DNA from: Candidatus Rokuibacteriota bacterium
Lineage (GTDB): Bacteria > Methylomirabilota > Methylomirabilia > Rokubacteriales > CSP1-6
Length of the DNA: 59,936 nucleotides
Reading direction: 5' to 3'
Assembly (NCBI GenBank): GCA_016866775.1
Contig: VGLJ01000027.1
Location: forward strand, 1 to 59,936
The notes under the pieces are model-generated. The model ran no database searches. It saw only the letters and a program-made list of their open reading frames with translations, and was not told where the DNA came from. Numbering within the stretch: position 1 is the stretch's first letter; every line of letters starts with the position of its first letter. The translations under genes and the position numbers were made by a program. Of this stretch, positions 20,226 through 28,481 are shown piece by piece.

Positions 20226-21066
20226 GTCGGGCGCCGCGGGATCACCGTCGCGGCGATCAGCGGCATCGACATCGCGTTGTGGGACATCGCGGGAAAGGCG
20301 CTCGGCGTCCCCGTGTGGCGGCTGCTCGGCGGCACGTATCGCGGATCGCGTGCCGGCGTACGCGAGCGGCGGCTGGGCGCCGGTCGGCGGCATCGGCAAG
20401 CAGCTGGCCCAGTACGTCGAGCGCGGGCATCGCGCGGTGAAGATGCGCGTGGGCCTGCAGGACACGAGCGTCGACGACTCCGCGGCGCGCGTGCGCGAGG
20501 TGCGCGACACGCTCGGCCCGGAGCTCGGCATCATGGTCGACGCGCACGGGACGTGGGGCGTGCGCGACGCGCTCAGGTTCGCGCGCAAGGTCGAGGCGTA
20601 CGACCTCGCGTGGTTCGAGGAGCCGGTCTCCGCCGACAACATCCAGGGCCTCGCGGAGGTACGGCGCGCCACCGACATCCCGGTGGCGACCGGCGAGAAC
20701 GCGCAGACGCGCTTCGAGTTCCGGGATCTCATCGCGGCGGGCGCCGTCGACGTCCTGCAGCCCGACGTCGCGATCGCGGGCGGGCTCACCGAGTGTCAGC
20801 GCATCGCGGCACTCGCCGCGGCGCACGAGCTGAGGGTCGCGCCGCATCTCTGGGGCTCGGCGATCCTCTTCGCCGCGGGTCTCCATCTCTGCGTGGCCAC
20901 GCCGTGCGCCACGATCGTCGAGTTCACGCGCGGCGAGAACCCGCTCCTGCACGAGTTGGTGGAGGAGCCGTTCACGCTGAAGGACGGCTACGTGCTCGCG
21001 CCGGAGCAGCCCGGCCTCGGCCTGACGCTACGGCGCGACTTCGTGCGCTCGATCGCCCGCGACTGA
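20226..21066 (+). pseudogene. enolase-superfamily (mandelate racemase / muconate lactonizing type) enzyme, 5'-truncated and frameshifted
   Basis: The reading starts mid-domain with [23 protein letters not shown], breaks at one extra G near 20343, and continues in another frame ([14 protein letters not shown]) to the stop at 21064-21066. The barrel contains KMRVGL, the metal ligands in [10 protein letters not shown] and FEEPVS, then VATGEN, and a C-terminal His in [11 protein letters not shown]. These fit the MR/MLE group. The N-terminal capping domain is missing and no start codon is available, so it is not functional as written. It ends convergently with tctA (39-bp overlap). Confidence 0.8.
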
Positions 21067-22551
21067 GCGTCCGCGGCGCAGCAGCCGGACGAGCGGGGGC
21101 ACGACGAGCGCCGCGGCCGGGAGGATCAGGATCGCCGCCGTGAGCGGGCGGCTGACCAGCTCCACGATGTCGCCGCGCGTGAGGAAGAGCGCCTGCCGCA
21201 GCGTCTTCTCCATCATCGGGCCGAGCACGAGCGCGACGACGAGCGGCGACGGATCGACGCGCAGCTTGCGCAGCGCGTAGCCGAAGATCCCGAAGATCGT
21301 CAGCACCCAGAGGTCGAGGAAGCTGTTGTTCAGGCTGTAGGCGCCGACCAGGCACAGGAGCAGCACGAGCGTCGCGAGCACGTGCTGCGGCAGGCGCAGC
21401 ACGCTGACGAACATCCCCACCAGCGGCAGGTTGAGGATCAGCAGCATCAGGTTGCCGATGTACATGCTCGCGATGAAGCCCCAGAACACTTCCGGGCGCT
21501 GGCTGATCAACAACGGCCCGGGATTCAGCCCGTGGATCACGAGCGCGCCGAGCAGGATCGCCGTCGCCGGCGAGAACGGGATGCCCAGCGAGAGCAGCGG
21601 CACCATCGCGCCGGCCGTCGCGGCGTTGTTCGCGGCCTCCGGCCCCGCCACACCTTCGACGGCGCCCTGCCCGAAGCGCTCGGGCGTCTTCGAGACCTTC
21701 TTCTCCACGGCGTACGCGATGAACGTGGACAGCACCGCCGCCGGGCCGGGCACGAGACCCGAGATGAACCCGACGACCGAGCCGCGCGCGATCGGCGCCG
21801 CGGACTGCCGCCACTCGAGGCGCGTCGGCAGCATCTCGCGCAGGCGGACCGTCGCGATCGACGCGCGCCTGATCCCCTCCTCCGCGAGCAGCAGCACCTC
21901 GGCCACGCCGTAGAGGCCCATGATCACCGGGACGAGATCGACGCCCTGCGAGAGCTGCACCGAGCCGAACGTGAAGCGGCGCAGCGCCGAGATCGAATCC
22001 ATCCCGACGGTGCCGAGCGCGAGCCCGATCGCCACCATGATGAACGCGTGCACGAGCGAGCCGCCGGTGAGCCGCGAGAGGAGCACCAGGCCGCCGAGCG
22101 TGATCGCGAAGTATTCCGGCGGGCCGAAGCGGACGGCGAGATCCGCCAGCCACGCGGCCGCGACCATGATGCCGACGACCCCGATGGTGCCGGCGACGAA
22201 CGAGCCGACCGCCGCGATCGCGAGCGCGGCCCCCGCGCGTCCTTTTCGCGTCATCTGGTAGCCGTCGATCAGCGTCACTACCGAGCCCGCTTCGCCCGGG
22301 ACGTTGACGAGGATCGACGTCGTGGAGCCGCCGTACATCGCGCCGTAGTAGATCCCCGCCAGCATGATCAGCGCCGTGGCCGGATGCAGCGCGAACGTGG
22401 ACGGGAGCAGGAGCGCCATCGCGCCGACGGGCCCGATGCCGGGCAGCACGCCGACGAGCGTGCCGACCACGACACCGATGAAGCACGCGAAGACGTTCGT
22501 CGGCGTCAGCGCGACGGAGAACCCGTAGACGATGCCTTCGAGCGGTCCCAC
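21028..22551 (-). CDS. tctA: tripartite tricarboxylate transporter, large membrane subunit
   Basis: 507 residues, about 12 membrane helices. Typical TctA features are [18 protein letters not shown] near residue 40, [20 protein letters not shown] near 70, [13 protein letters not shown] and [17 protein letters not shown]. With TctB and TctC it imports tricarboxylates or other organic acids using an ion gradient. 12 bp downstream of tctB. The substrate is not predictable from sequence. Confidence 0.95.
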   Translation of the reverse strand: MGPLEGIVYGFSVALTPTNVFACFIGVVVGTLVGVLPGIGPVGAMALLLPSTFALHPATALIMLAGIYYGAMYGGSTTSILVNVPGEAGSVVTLIDGYQMTRKGRAGAALAIAAVGSFVAGTIGVVGIMVAAAWLADLAVRFGPPEYFAITLGGLVLLSRLTGGSLVHAFIMVAIGLALGTVGMDSISALRRFTFGSVQLSQGVDLVPVIMGLYGVAEVLLLAEEGIRRASIATVRLREMLPTRLEWRQSAAPIARGSVVGFISGLVPGPAAVLSTFIAYAVEKKVSKTPERFGQGAVEGVAGPEAANNAATAGAMVPLLSLGIPFSPATAILLGALVIHGLNPGPLLISQRPEVFWGFIASMYIGNLMLLILNLPLVGMFVSVLRLPQHVLATLVLLLCLVGAYSLNNSFLDLWVLTIFGIFGYALRKLRVDPSPLVVALVLGPMMEKTLRQALFLTRGDIVELVSRPLTAAILILPAAALVVPPLVRLLRRGRSVAGDRAHEVAP

Positions 22552-22563
22552 GTGGTTACCGGG

Positions 22564-23013
22564 TCACCAGACACCCCGTGGGAGCGGGACGTCGAGCAGC
22601 ACCGCGAAGAGATAGAACGAGACGGCGGCGCTCACGCCACCGATCACCAGCGCCGCCGGCCACCGGCTGCCGAGCGCGCGCAGCACGACCGTGACGAACA
22701 GGAACGCGGTGGCGACGTAGCCGATCCACGGCAGCACGAAGCAGGACACGGCGAGCGCCCCGACGGTGCTGAAGACGCGACGCCGCGCTCCCGGCAGCTC
22801 GGCGTCCGCCGCGACGACGGCGCGCGCCGGGCGCGGGGCGAAGAACGCCTGCGCGGCGGCGACGAGGCCGACGAGGCAGGCGAAGACGGCGACGAGCGTC
22901 GGATAGAACCCCGCGCCTGGCCGCGCCGTCGCCCCGTACGGGAGCTTGATCGCCAGGCTCAGGTAGATGCCGGCGGCGATCAGCACCACGAGCGGCAGGG
23001 CCCGCGCGAGCAT
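22564..23013 (-). CDS. tctB: tripartite tricarboxylate transporter, small membrane subunit
   Basis: 149 residues with four membrane helices, the usual TctB size. The PGAGFYPTLVA segment after the first helix is the conserved TctB motif. It follows tctC with no gap (tctC stop at 23014-23016), so the order tctC-tctB-tctA forms one transcription unit on the minus strand. Confidence 0.92.
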   Translation of the reverse strand: MLARALPLVVLIAAGIYLSLAIKLPYGATARPGAGFYPTLVAVFACLVGLVAAAQAFFAPRPARAVVAADAELPGARRRVFSTVGALAVSCFVLPWIGYVATAFLFVTVVLRALGSRWPAALVIGGVSAAVSFYLFAVLLDVPLPRGVW

Positions 23014-23967
23014 CTACTTCTTGATCATGCCCAGCCGCTTGAGGATTTCGGTGTGGTCCTTGTACTCCTTCCAGAGGTCCTTCCGGGACTGCTCGCCGGT
23101 CTTGTACACGATGTCCACGCCGCGGTTCTTCATCAGCGTGACGAACGAGGGCTCCTCGATCGCCGCCTTCGCCGCGTCGTGGAGATACTTCACGACGGGC
23201 GCCGGCGTGCCCTTCGGCGCCGTGAGCACGAACCACGTGCCGAGCGCCGCGTCCCAGCCGAGCTCCTTCGCGGTGGGCGTGTCCGAGTAGAGCACCTGGC
23301 GCTTCTCCTGGAACGCGACGAGCGTGCGAAGCTTCTTCGCGTCGACGAGCGGCTTCAGCTCGCCGGGCTGCGCGACGATCGCGTCGACGTGGCCGCCGAG
23401 CACCGCGGGGCTCGACTCACCCCATCCGGAGAACGGCACGTTGGTGACCTTGAACTTCCCCGCGACCATGAGCTGCTCGAGGTTCAGGTGGCTCGAGGTG
23501 CCCTCGCCCGGCGTCGCGACCCGCAGCTTGCCGGGATTGGCGCGCGCGGCGTTGACGAACTCCTGCACCGTCTTCCACTGCGCGTCCTCGCGCACCGCGA
23601 GCAGCGGATGGAAGGCGATCGTGTTCATGATCGGCTCGTAGTCGTCGGGCGTCTTGTACGGCAGCTCGTTGAGCTGCGGATGGATCACCAGCGTGGAGAC
23701 GGGCGCGAGAATCACGGTGTATCCGTCCGGCTTCGCCTGGACGACTTCCGCGAGCCCGACCGAGCCACCACCGCCCGGCCGATTCAGGACCGCCACGCCC
23801 TTCGGGAACTTCTTCTTCATCGATTCCGCCATCGGGCGCGCGACGATGTCGACCATGCCGCCGGCAGGATACGCGGCGACGATCGTCAGCGGCCGCTCCG
23901 GATACTGGGCCGCGGCGGGCAGCGCGGACGCAAGGACGAATGCCACGAGAAGCAGGACACGACGCAT
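23014..23967 (-). CDS. tctC: tripartite tricarboxylate transporter substrate-binding protein (Bug family)
   Basis: 317 residues with a cleavable signal peptide (LLLVAFVLASALPAAAQ). Bug-family landmarks are YPERPLTIVAAYPAGGMVDIVAR, VLNRPGGGGSVGLAEV, KPDGYTVI and VPFSGWGESSPAVLGGHVD. This periplasmic protein captures an organic acid and delivers it to TctAB. The first gene of the transporter operon; upstream is a hairpin that ends the preceding gene. Confidence 0.94.
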   Translation of the reverse strand: MRRVLLLVAFVLASALPAAAQYPERPLTIVAAYPAGGMVDIVARPMAESMKKKFPKGVAVLNRPGGGGSVGLAEVVQAKPDGYTVILAPVSTLVIHPQLNELPYKTPDDYEPIMNTIAFHPLLAVREDAQWKTVQEFVNAARANPGKLRVATPGEGTSSHLNLEQLMVAGKFKVTNVPFSGWGESSPAVLGGHVDAIVAQPGELKPLVDAKKLRTLVAFQEKRQVLYSDTPTAKELGWDAALGTWFVLTAPKGTPAPVVKYLHDAAKAAIEEPSFVTLMKNRGVDIVYKTGEQSRKDLWKEYKDHTEILKRLGMIKK

Positions 23968-24009
23968 GAGGCCTCCTCGCGAACGGTCTGGCGCCAGACG
24001 ATAGGAAGG

Positions 24010-24034
24010 ACGCCCGCTCAGGTCAAGCGGGCGT
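24010..24034 (-). terminator. 9-bp hairpin after the 24.0-25.3 kb gene
   Basis: Perfect 9-bp stem (24010-24018 with 24026-24034) and a 7-nt loop, starting at the stop codon of the preceding minus-strand gene and before tctC. No clear U tract. Likely separates the two transcripts. Confidence 0.5.
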
Positions 24035-25317
24035 CAGGCGCTGTGGGAGAGCACCTGCTCGAGGTGGACGATCCGCTCGAAGGCGTCGCCGAGATCGTCC
24101 TGGCTCAGGCCGCGCTGGGTCGCGCCCCGCAGCACCGCCGAGAGCTTCTCGAGCTCGGCACGCGCCCCGGCGACGTCTTCCACCACGAGCTGCTGGATCG
24201 CGGGCCACCGCGCCTCGACGAGCCCCCCGAGCGCCCGGATGAGCGCGCTCCGCGTCTCGGTGAGGCGGTCCTCGTCGACACCGCCCAGGCGGATCGCGCG
24301 GAAGAGCGGCGCGAGCGCGCCGTCGAAGTTCTCGAGCTCCACGCGCCGCAGCCCGACCTTGGTGTAGCCCCACCAGAGCCGCCGCTCGAACTCCTCGCGC
24401 CGCTCGTCCGCCACCGCGCCGTCCGGCAGCGCGCCCGCGAGCTGTTCCGCGCGCTCCAGCGCTTCGAGCGCTTCGCCGTCGCGTCCGTCCTGGACGCTGC
24501 GGATCGCCTGCGCGGTGAGCTGCCCGATCTCGGCGCTCGACGCCGCGGCGAGCTCCTCGCACGCGGCGGTCAACGCGTCGCGCACGGCGTTCTGGGCGCT
24601 CGTGAGGTCCGGATCGCCGGGCACCACGGCAAGCGCTTCTTCGAGCGCGGCCGCGCACCCGCGCAGCTCGCGCACGCGCGCGCCGTCTGCGTCCGCGTCA
24701 TCCGGACCGGGCGGATTCGCCACCACTTCCTCGACCGCGCCGACGAGGTGCTGCACGTAGCCCGCGCGTGCGAGCGGCTCGGCGTCGAGCACGGCCGCGC
24801 GGAACGCGTCACGCGCGCCCTCGCGGTCGCCGAGCTCCCGCTTGGAGAGACCGACGAGGTCGAGCAGCGCCGCCGCTTCGTGCGGGCGATCGGAGACCGC
24901 CGCGAGCCGCGCGTGCACTTCGAGCGCGGCGGAGCCCAGCGACACCACTTCGGCGAAGCGGCCGTCCTTGTACATCGCGAGACACGTGTCGACGGGCAAT
25001 ACTCGTGGCCGCGGCGTCTCGGGCTCCGCGCCAGCGATCGGCGGGCGTGGCGGGATCTCCGGGATCGGCGCCGGCGTTGCGTCGCTCGCGGTTTCCACCG
25101 CTCGCTCCACCTCGATCGCCGGCTCCGCCGGCTCGATCTCGGCGACCGCGGTCGCCGACGCGCTCGTCAGGGGCTCCACGCGCGCGACGGGCAGCGGGCG
25201 GGCGCGACGCGCCGGTCGGCGGGGCGCCGAGGGCCACGCGAGCTCGGCGACGCCCAGGGCGAGGAGCCCGGATGCGCCGAGGGTCGCCAGGAGGATGAGC
25301 GCCTCTTCCGTCAACAT
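24034..25317 (-). CDS. membrane-anchored helical-repeat protein of unknown function
   Basis: 427 residues. An N-terminal membrane helix (ALILLATLGASGLLALGVAEL) is followed by about 80 residues rich in Pro, Ala and Glu, then an all-alpha region from about residue 108 to the end with TPR-like helices (MYKDGRFAEVVSLGSAALEVH, GDREGARDAFRAAVLDAE, DGRDGEALEALERAEQLAG, ENFDGALAPLFRAIRLG). I do not recognise a named family. Such proteins usually act as scaffolds. It is divergent from the thiolase gene, with 97 bp between. Confidence 0.6.
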   Translation of the reverse strand: MLTEEALILLATLGASGLLALGVAELAWPSAPRRPARRARPLPVARVEPLTSASATAVAEIEPAEPAIEVERAVETASDATPAPIPEIPPRPPIAGAEPETPRPRVLPVDTCLAMYKDGRFAEVVSLGSAALEVHARLAAVSDRPHEAAALLDLVGLSKRELGDREGARDAFRAAVLDAEPLARAGYVQHLVGAVEEVVANPPGPDDADADGARVRELRGCAAALEEALAVVPGDPDLTSAQNAVRDALTAACEELAAASSAEIGQLTAQAIRSVQDGRDGEALEALERAEQLAGALPDGAVADERREEFERRLWWGYTKVGLRRVELENFDGALAPLFRAIRLGGVDEDRLTETRSALIRALGGLVEARWPAIQQLVVEDVAGARAELEKLSAVLRGATQRGLSQDDLGDAFERIVHLEQVLSHSA

Positions 25318-25414
25318 GCCTCCATTGAAACCGCAGATGCCCGGAGAACCAAGGAAATCGCGCCTAGCCGCAGCGCGTCAGCGTCTTGCTATGATGGCGC
25401 GCGGGAGGATCCCC

Positions 25415-26569
25415 ATGCGTAGAGTCGCCGTCATCGGCGTCGGCGTCACGAAGTTCGGCAAGCACGATCGCACCTCGGGCGAGCTCTTCGCGGAGGCGGC
25501 CGTCGACGCGCTGGCCGACGCGGAGCTCCCGCCGGGCGCGGTGCAGGCCCTCTATTACGGCAACGTCGTCGGCGGGGAAACGGAGCACCAGCTCCACACC
25601 GGGCCGCAGGCGGCCTCGATCCTCGGCATTCCGACCGTCCCCACGACGCGCTTCGAGACCGCGTGCGCGAGCTCCCACGCCGCGTTCCGCCACGCCGTGA
25701 TGGAGATCGCCGCCGGCGTCTCCGACGTGGTGCTGGTCGGCGGCGGCGAGCGCGTGCTCAACGTGCCGACCGCGGAGTCCACCGAGTACTTCGCGTACGC
25801 GTCCGACGCGAGTTGGGAGCAGCCGCTCGGCCTCACCTTCCCCGGCGTGTTCGCGCTCGTCGCGCGCGCGCACATGGCGAAGTACGGCACGACCGAGGAG
25901 CAGATGGCGGCGGTCGCCGTGAAGAACCACAAGCACGGCACGATGAACCCGAAGGCGCAGTTCCAGAAGGAGATTACGCTCGAGACGGTGATGAAGAGCC
26001 CGTACGTCGCCGACCCGTTGAAGCTCTACGACTGCTGCCCCTTCACCGACGGCGGCGCGGCGATCGTGCTCGCCTCCGAGGACGTCGCGCGCCCGCGACG
26101 GCGCGCCGTGTGGGTGCTCGGCACCGCCGCGGCGTCGGATTCGATGCTGCTCGGCGACAAGAAGGATCTCTCGCGCGTGATGGCGACCGAGCGCGCGGCG
26201 AAGGCCGCCTATCAGCAGGCCGGCAAGAGCCCGTCGGACGTCAACGTCGTGGAGCTGCACGACTGCTTCACGATCGCGGAGATCGTCGCCACCGAAGGGC
26301 TCGGCCTCTTCGAGCCCGGCGCGGGCGGCATCGCGGCCGAGCGCGGCGACACGAGCCTCGGCGGCAAGGTGCCGGTGAATCCATCCGGCGGGCTGAAGTC
26401 CAAGGGCCATCCGATCGGCGCGACGGGCGCGGCGCAGATCGCCGAGATCGTCACGCAGCTCCGCGGCGAGGCCGGACCGCGCCAGGTCGACGGCGCGCGC
26501 ACCGGCCTCACGCACACGCTCGGCGGCAACACCGCGACCGTGCTCGTGAGCCTGTTCGGCCGTGAGTGA
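25415..26569 (+). CDS. thiolase-fold acyl-CoA acetyltransferase
   Basis: 384 residues from ATG 25415, preceded by GGGAGGA. It is a SCP-x/lipid-transfer type thiolase: the active Cys lies in ETACASSHAAFRHAV (near residue 85), with HDCFTIAEI and NPSGGLKSKGHPIGATG towards the C terminus carrying the catalytic His. It overlaps the next gene, a DUF35 protein, by 8 nt; such pairs form complexes that cleave or condense acyl-CoAs, for example in sterol side-chain or fatty-acid metabolism. The substrate is unknown. Confidence 0.92.
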   Translation: MRRVAVIGVGVTKFGKHDRTSGELFAEAAVDALADAELPPGAVQALYYGNVVGGETEHQLHTGPQAASILGIPTVPTTRFETACASSHAAFRHAVMEIAAGVSDVVLVGGGERVLNVPTAESTEYFAYASDASWEQPLGLTFPGVFALVARAHMAKYGTTEEQMAAVAVKNHKHGTMNPKAQFQKEITLETVMKSPYVADPLKLYDCCPFTDGGAAIVLASEDVARPRRRAVWVLGTAAASDSMLLGDKKDLSRVMATERAAKAAYQQAGKSPSDVNVVELHDCFTIAEIVATEGLGLFEPGAGGIAAERGDTSLGGKVPVNPSGGLKSKGHPIGATGAAQIAEIVTQLRGEAGPRQVDGARTGLTHTLGGNTATVLVSLFGRE

Positions 26570-26939
26570 GCCCGTGGTGACGCTGAAGAGCTTCTTCGAG
26601 CAGGCGCGCGAGGGCCGCCTCACCGGCATCAAGTGCGGCGGCTGCGGCGAGATCGCGATTCCGCCCAAGCAGTTCTGCGCGAATTGCGGCGCGCGCGCGT
26701 GGCAGAGCGTGCCGCTCTCCGGCGAGGGCACGCTCGCGAGCTACACCATCATCCGCGTCGCGCCCGCGGGTCACGCCGCCGACGCGCCGTACGCCGTCGG
26801 TGTCGTGAAGCTCAAGGAAGGTGCCGCGATCTTCGGCCGCATCGTCGACGTCCCGTTCGAGAAGCTCGCGGTCGGCCTGGCGCTCCGCTTCCGCCCCATC
26901 GTCGTGAAGGAGCAGACCTCGGTCGGCTTCGCTCCCTGA
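26562..26939 (+). CDS. DUF35 OB-fold / zinc-ribbon partner of the thiolase
   Basis: 125 residues from GTG 26562. The N-terminal rubredoxin-like zinc ribbon has CGGCGEI and CANCGARAW (two CxxC pairs), followed by an OB fold (GEGTLASYTIIRVAP). Known DUF35 proteins bind acyl-CoA and stabilise thiolase-like enzymes. Translational overlap with the upstream thiolase supports a two-protein complex. Confidence 0.92.
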   Translation: MSEPVVTLKSFFEQAREGRLTGIKCGGCGEIAIPPKQFCANCGARAWQSVPLSGEGTLASYTIIRVAPAGHAADAPYAVGVVKLKEGAAIFGRIVDVPFEKLAVGLALRFRPIVVKEQTSVGFAP

Positions 26940-26990
26940 CCCGCACGAGCGCCGGCTCCGCCGGCGCAATCCTGTTCTGGGGGGGAGCAT

Positions 26991-27017
26991 TGAGGGGGGC
27001 CGTCGAGGCCCCCCTCA
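26991..27017 (-). terminator. 11-bp hairpin directly after the tRNA-Gly 3' half
   Basis: Perfect 11-bp stem with a 5-nt loop and a G6/C6 core, starting 4 bp beyond the CCA end of the tRNA-Gly 3' half (minus strand). A run of seven G on the plus strand lies at 26979-26985, the same arrangement as the hairpins near 1.57 and 3.17 kb. Probably the original terminator of the tRNA-Gly gene. Confidence 0.65.
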
Positions 27018-27021
27018 AAAG

Positions 27022-27068
27022 TGGAGCGGCCGACCGGATTCGAACCGGCGACGTCCAGCTTGGGAAGC
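27022..27068 (-). pseudogene. 3' half of a split tRNA-Gly(CCC), including CCA
   Basis: Read on the minus strand this gives the anticodon loop TTCCCAA, the 3' anticodon stem, a variable loop, a T arm with the TTCGAAT loop, acceptor strand CGGCCGC, discriminator T and CCA. The sequence before the loop (GTGCAC) does not form a tRNA 5' half. Its acceptor strand pairs perfectly with the 5' half at 36607-36645. Joined at the shared 11-bp core (27058-27068 and 36607-36617) the halves make one 75-nt tRNA-Gly(CCC). Not functional where it stands. Confidence 0.85.
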
Positions 27069-27147
27069 GTGCACGCGCCGTTTTGGGGCTCATGTCCCCG
27101 CATTTCGCGGGTCGTTCACCCCGAGACGACTCGCCGCATGATCCGTA

Positions 27148-27461
27148 GTGACGGCCCGTGGCGACGAGACCGTCGACGAACTGCAGCACAGGTTTCGCCA
27201 CGGCGCGCTCGAGCTCGCCGAGGAGGCCGCGAGACGCGCCCCCCGGCGTGCCGGCTGGGAGCCGAGCGACCTCGACTTCATTGCCACGACGACGTGCACC
27301 GGGCGCCTCACGCCGAGCGTGGATGCGCACCGTGTCGAGCGGCTCACGTGTCGACCGGCGGTCCAGCGCGTCCACGTCGGCGATACCGGCTGGGCGAATG
27401 GGGAGTCATGATCGGCCTCGGCCCGGGGTTCGCGGCGGAAGGCGCGCTTCTGCGGGGCTGA
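27148..27461 (+). pseudogene. type III polyketide synthase (chalcone-synthase family) remnant
   Basis: The first part, ALELAEEAARRAPRRAG then WEPSDLDFIATTTCTGR and VQRVHVGDTG, matches the N-terminal thiolase-like region leading to the active-site loop. The loop (expected GDTGCA) turns into GDTGWANGES and stops. In another frame the next bases encode GVMIGLGPGFAAEGALLRG, the family's last strand, ending at 27461. So roughly 200 middle residues, including the Cys-His-Asn triad, are gone, as are the first 60 or so. An in-frame TGA just upstream of GTG 27148 blocks any longer start. Non-functional remnant at the island edge. Confidence 0.8.
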
Positions 27462-27623
27462 GCATATATCCCTGCCGACCGGCCGCGGGTGTGGCGCAGG
27501 AGACCTGCGGCGCAACCTCTCCCGGGGGAACGGTGAGCCGGGATCGGCCTTTGCCGCGGGCCTCCCGCCATCGACACAAACCCCCGAGCCCAGCAGTCCA
27601 TTCCCGCGAGCGGCCGGGCATCG

Positions 27624-28370
27624 CTACGCCGCCTCCGGCGGACGATGGATCAGCGGACGCATCCGGCTCATCAGCTTCTCCATGCCGTACATCACGAGGC
27701 CCATCTCCCGGCGGAAGTCCGCCGTGGCCTTCGTGCCGCCGCGGCCCACCGCCCCGTCGAACTCTGCCGCTCCGTGAATGAGTGGCACGATGAGGTTCTC
27801 GCGCTCGTCGAGCGTCACCGACGTCCGGTGGGTCTCCTCCAGGCGCAACAGCTCCTCGAGCTTCGCGCGAAGCAGGCGGGCCTGACCCGCCCAGAGCGCG
27901 CGAAACGCCACGATCCCTGCGCTGTTCACGATGTGGATCGAATTCGGCCGCGCGCCGTACGCACGATGCATCGTGCCGTCGAGCGTGTCGACGGCCACCG
28001 CCCACGGAATGTGATCGAGGCGCGCCCAATCATTCGCGTGCCGCATCTTCTGCGCCTCGCTCGTGTGGTGCGGATACCGCTCCCCGGGATGCGCCTCGCG
28101 CACGTGGACCGAGACGAACACCACGCGCTCGCTGAACTCGCGGTGGAGCTGCTTGAGGCCCGGCCGGGCCCCGCGCGTCATCGGTCACGTGATCGAGCCG
28201 ACCTCGATGAGGACCGGCCGGCCGCGGTGTGCGCTCAGGCAAAAGCGGCCGCCATCGATGGTCGGCAAGTCGAAGTCCGGCGCGGGCTCTCCCGGCTTCG
28301 GACCGCCGCCGAAGTGCATGTCCTCCTTCATCATGTGTCTGCGGAAGGTGTCGTAGTTGTACCCATCCAT
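27624..28370 (-). CDS. deiodinase-like thioredoxin-fold selenoprotein (Sec at in-frame TGA 28187-28185)
   Basis: 248 residues if TGA is read as selenocysteine. Start ATG 28370 has GGAGGAG 6 nt upstream. Residues 26-61 are a redoxin start (KPGEPAPDFDLPTIDG...VLIEVGSIT), then U62, PM, and the same frame runs on for 186 codons. The motif GSIT-U-P corresponds to GSCT-U-P of iodothyronine deiodinases. Further matches follow: VSVHVREAHPGE (deiodinase I-EEAHPSDG region) and VDTLDGTMHRAYGARPNSIHIV (VDTM...AYGA...LYVI region). A SECIS-like hairpin follows the TGA. A peroxiredoxin-like or dehalogenating redox role is possible; the substrate is unknown. An ordinary annotation would split it into two short genes. 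The Sec machinery is not in this window. Confidence 0.88.
28155..28172 (-). promoter_or_regulatory. putative bacterial SECIS hairpin
   Basis: Immediately downstream of the in-frame TGA the mRNA can form a 7-bp stem (GGGGCCC with GGGCCUC, one G-U pair) closed by the tetraloop GGCC. The loop begins with G and lies 19 nt after the UGA, inside the 16-37 nt range known for bacterial SECIS elements that bind SelB. The high G+C content makes hairpins common here, so spacing and position carry most of the weight. Confidence 0.6.
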
Positions 28371-28481
28371 GGCTGGCTCCTCCATCAGCACCGGTCATGA
28401 CGATGCCGAATGCATGCCACCTGGTCGAGGATCGGCCTCGACATCTGCGGGAATATTGGAGCCGTGTCTCGGGTTGGCGAC

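Noticed and set aside
21382-25422. A 1,346-codon plus-strand frame opposite tctABC
   Set aside because: Composition is that of a reverse-complement shadow; tctA, tctB and tctC on the other strand explain it fully.
28185-28391. Two separate small genes (68 and 185 residues) either side of the TGA
   Set aside because: The second lacks its own ribosome site and begins in mid-domain; the joined frame matches one deiodinase-like fold.
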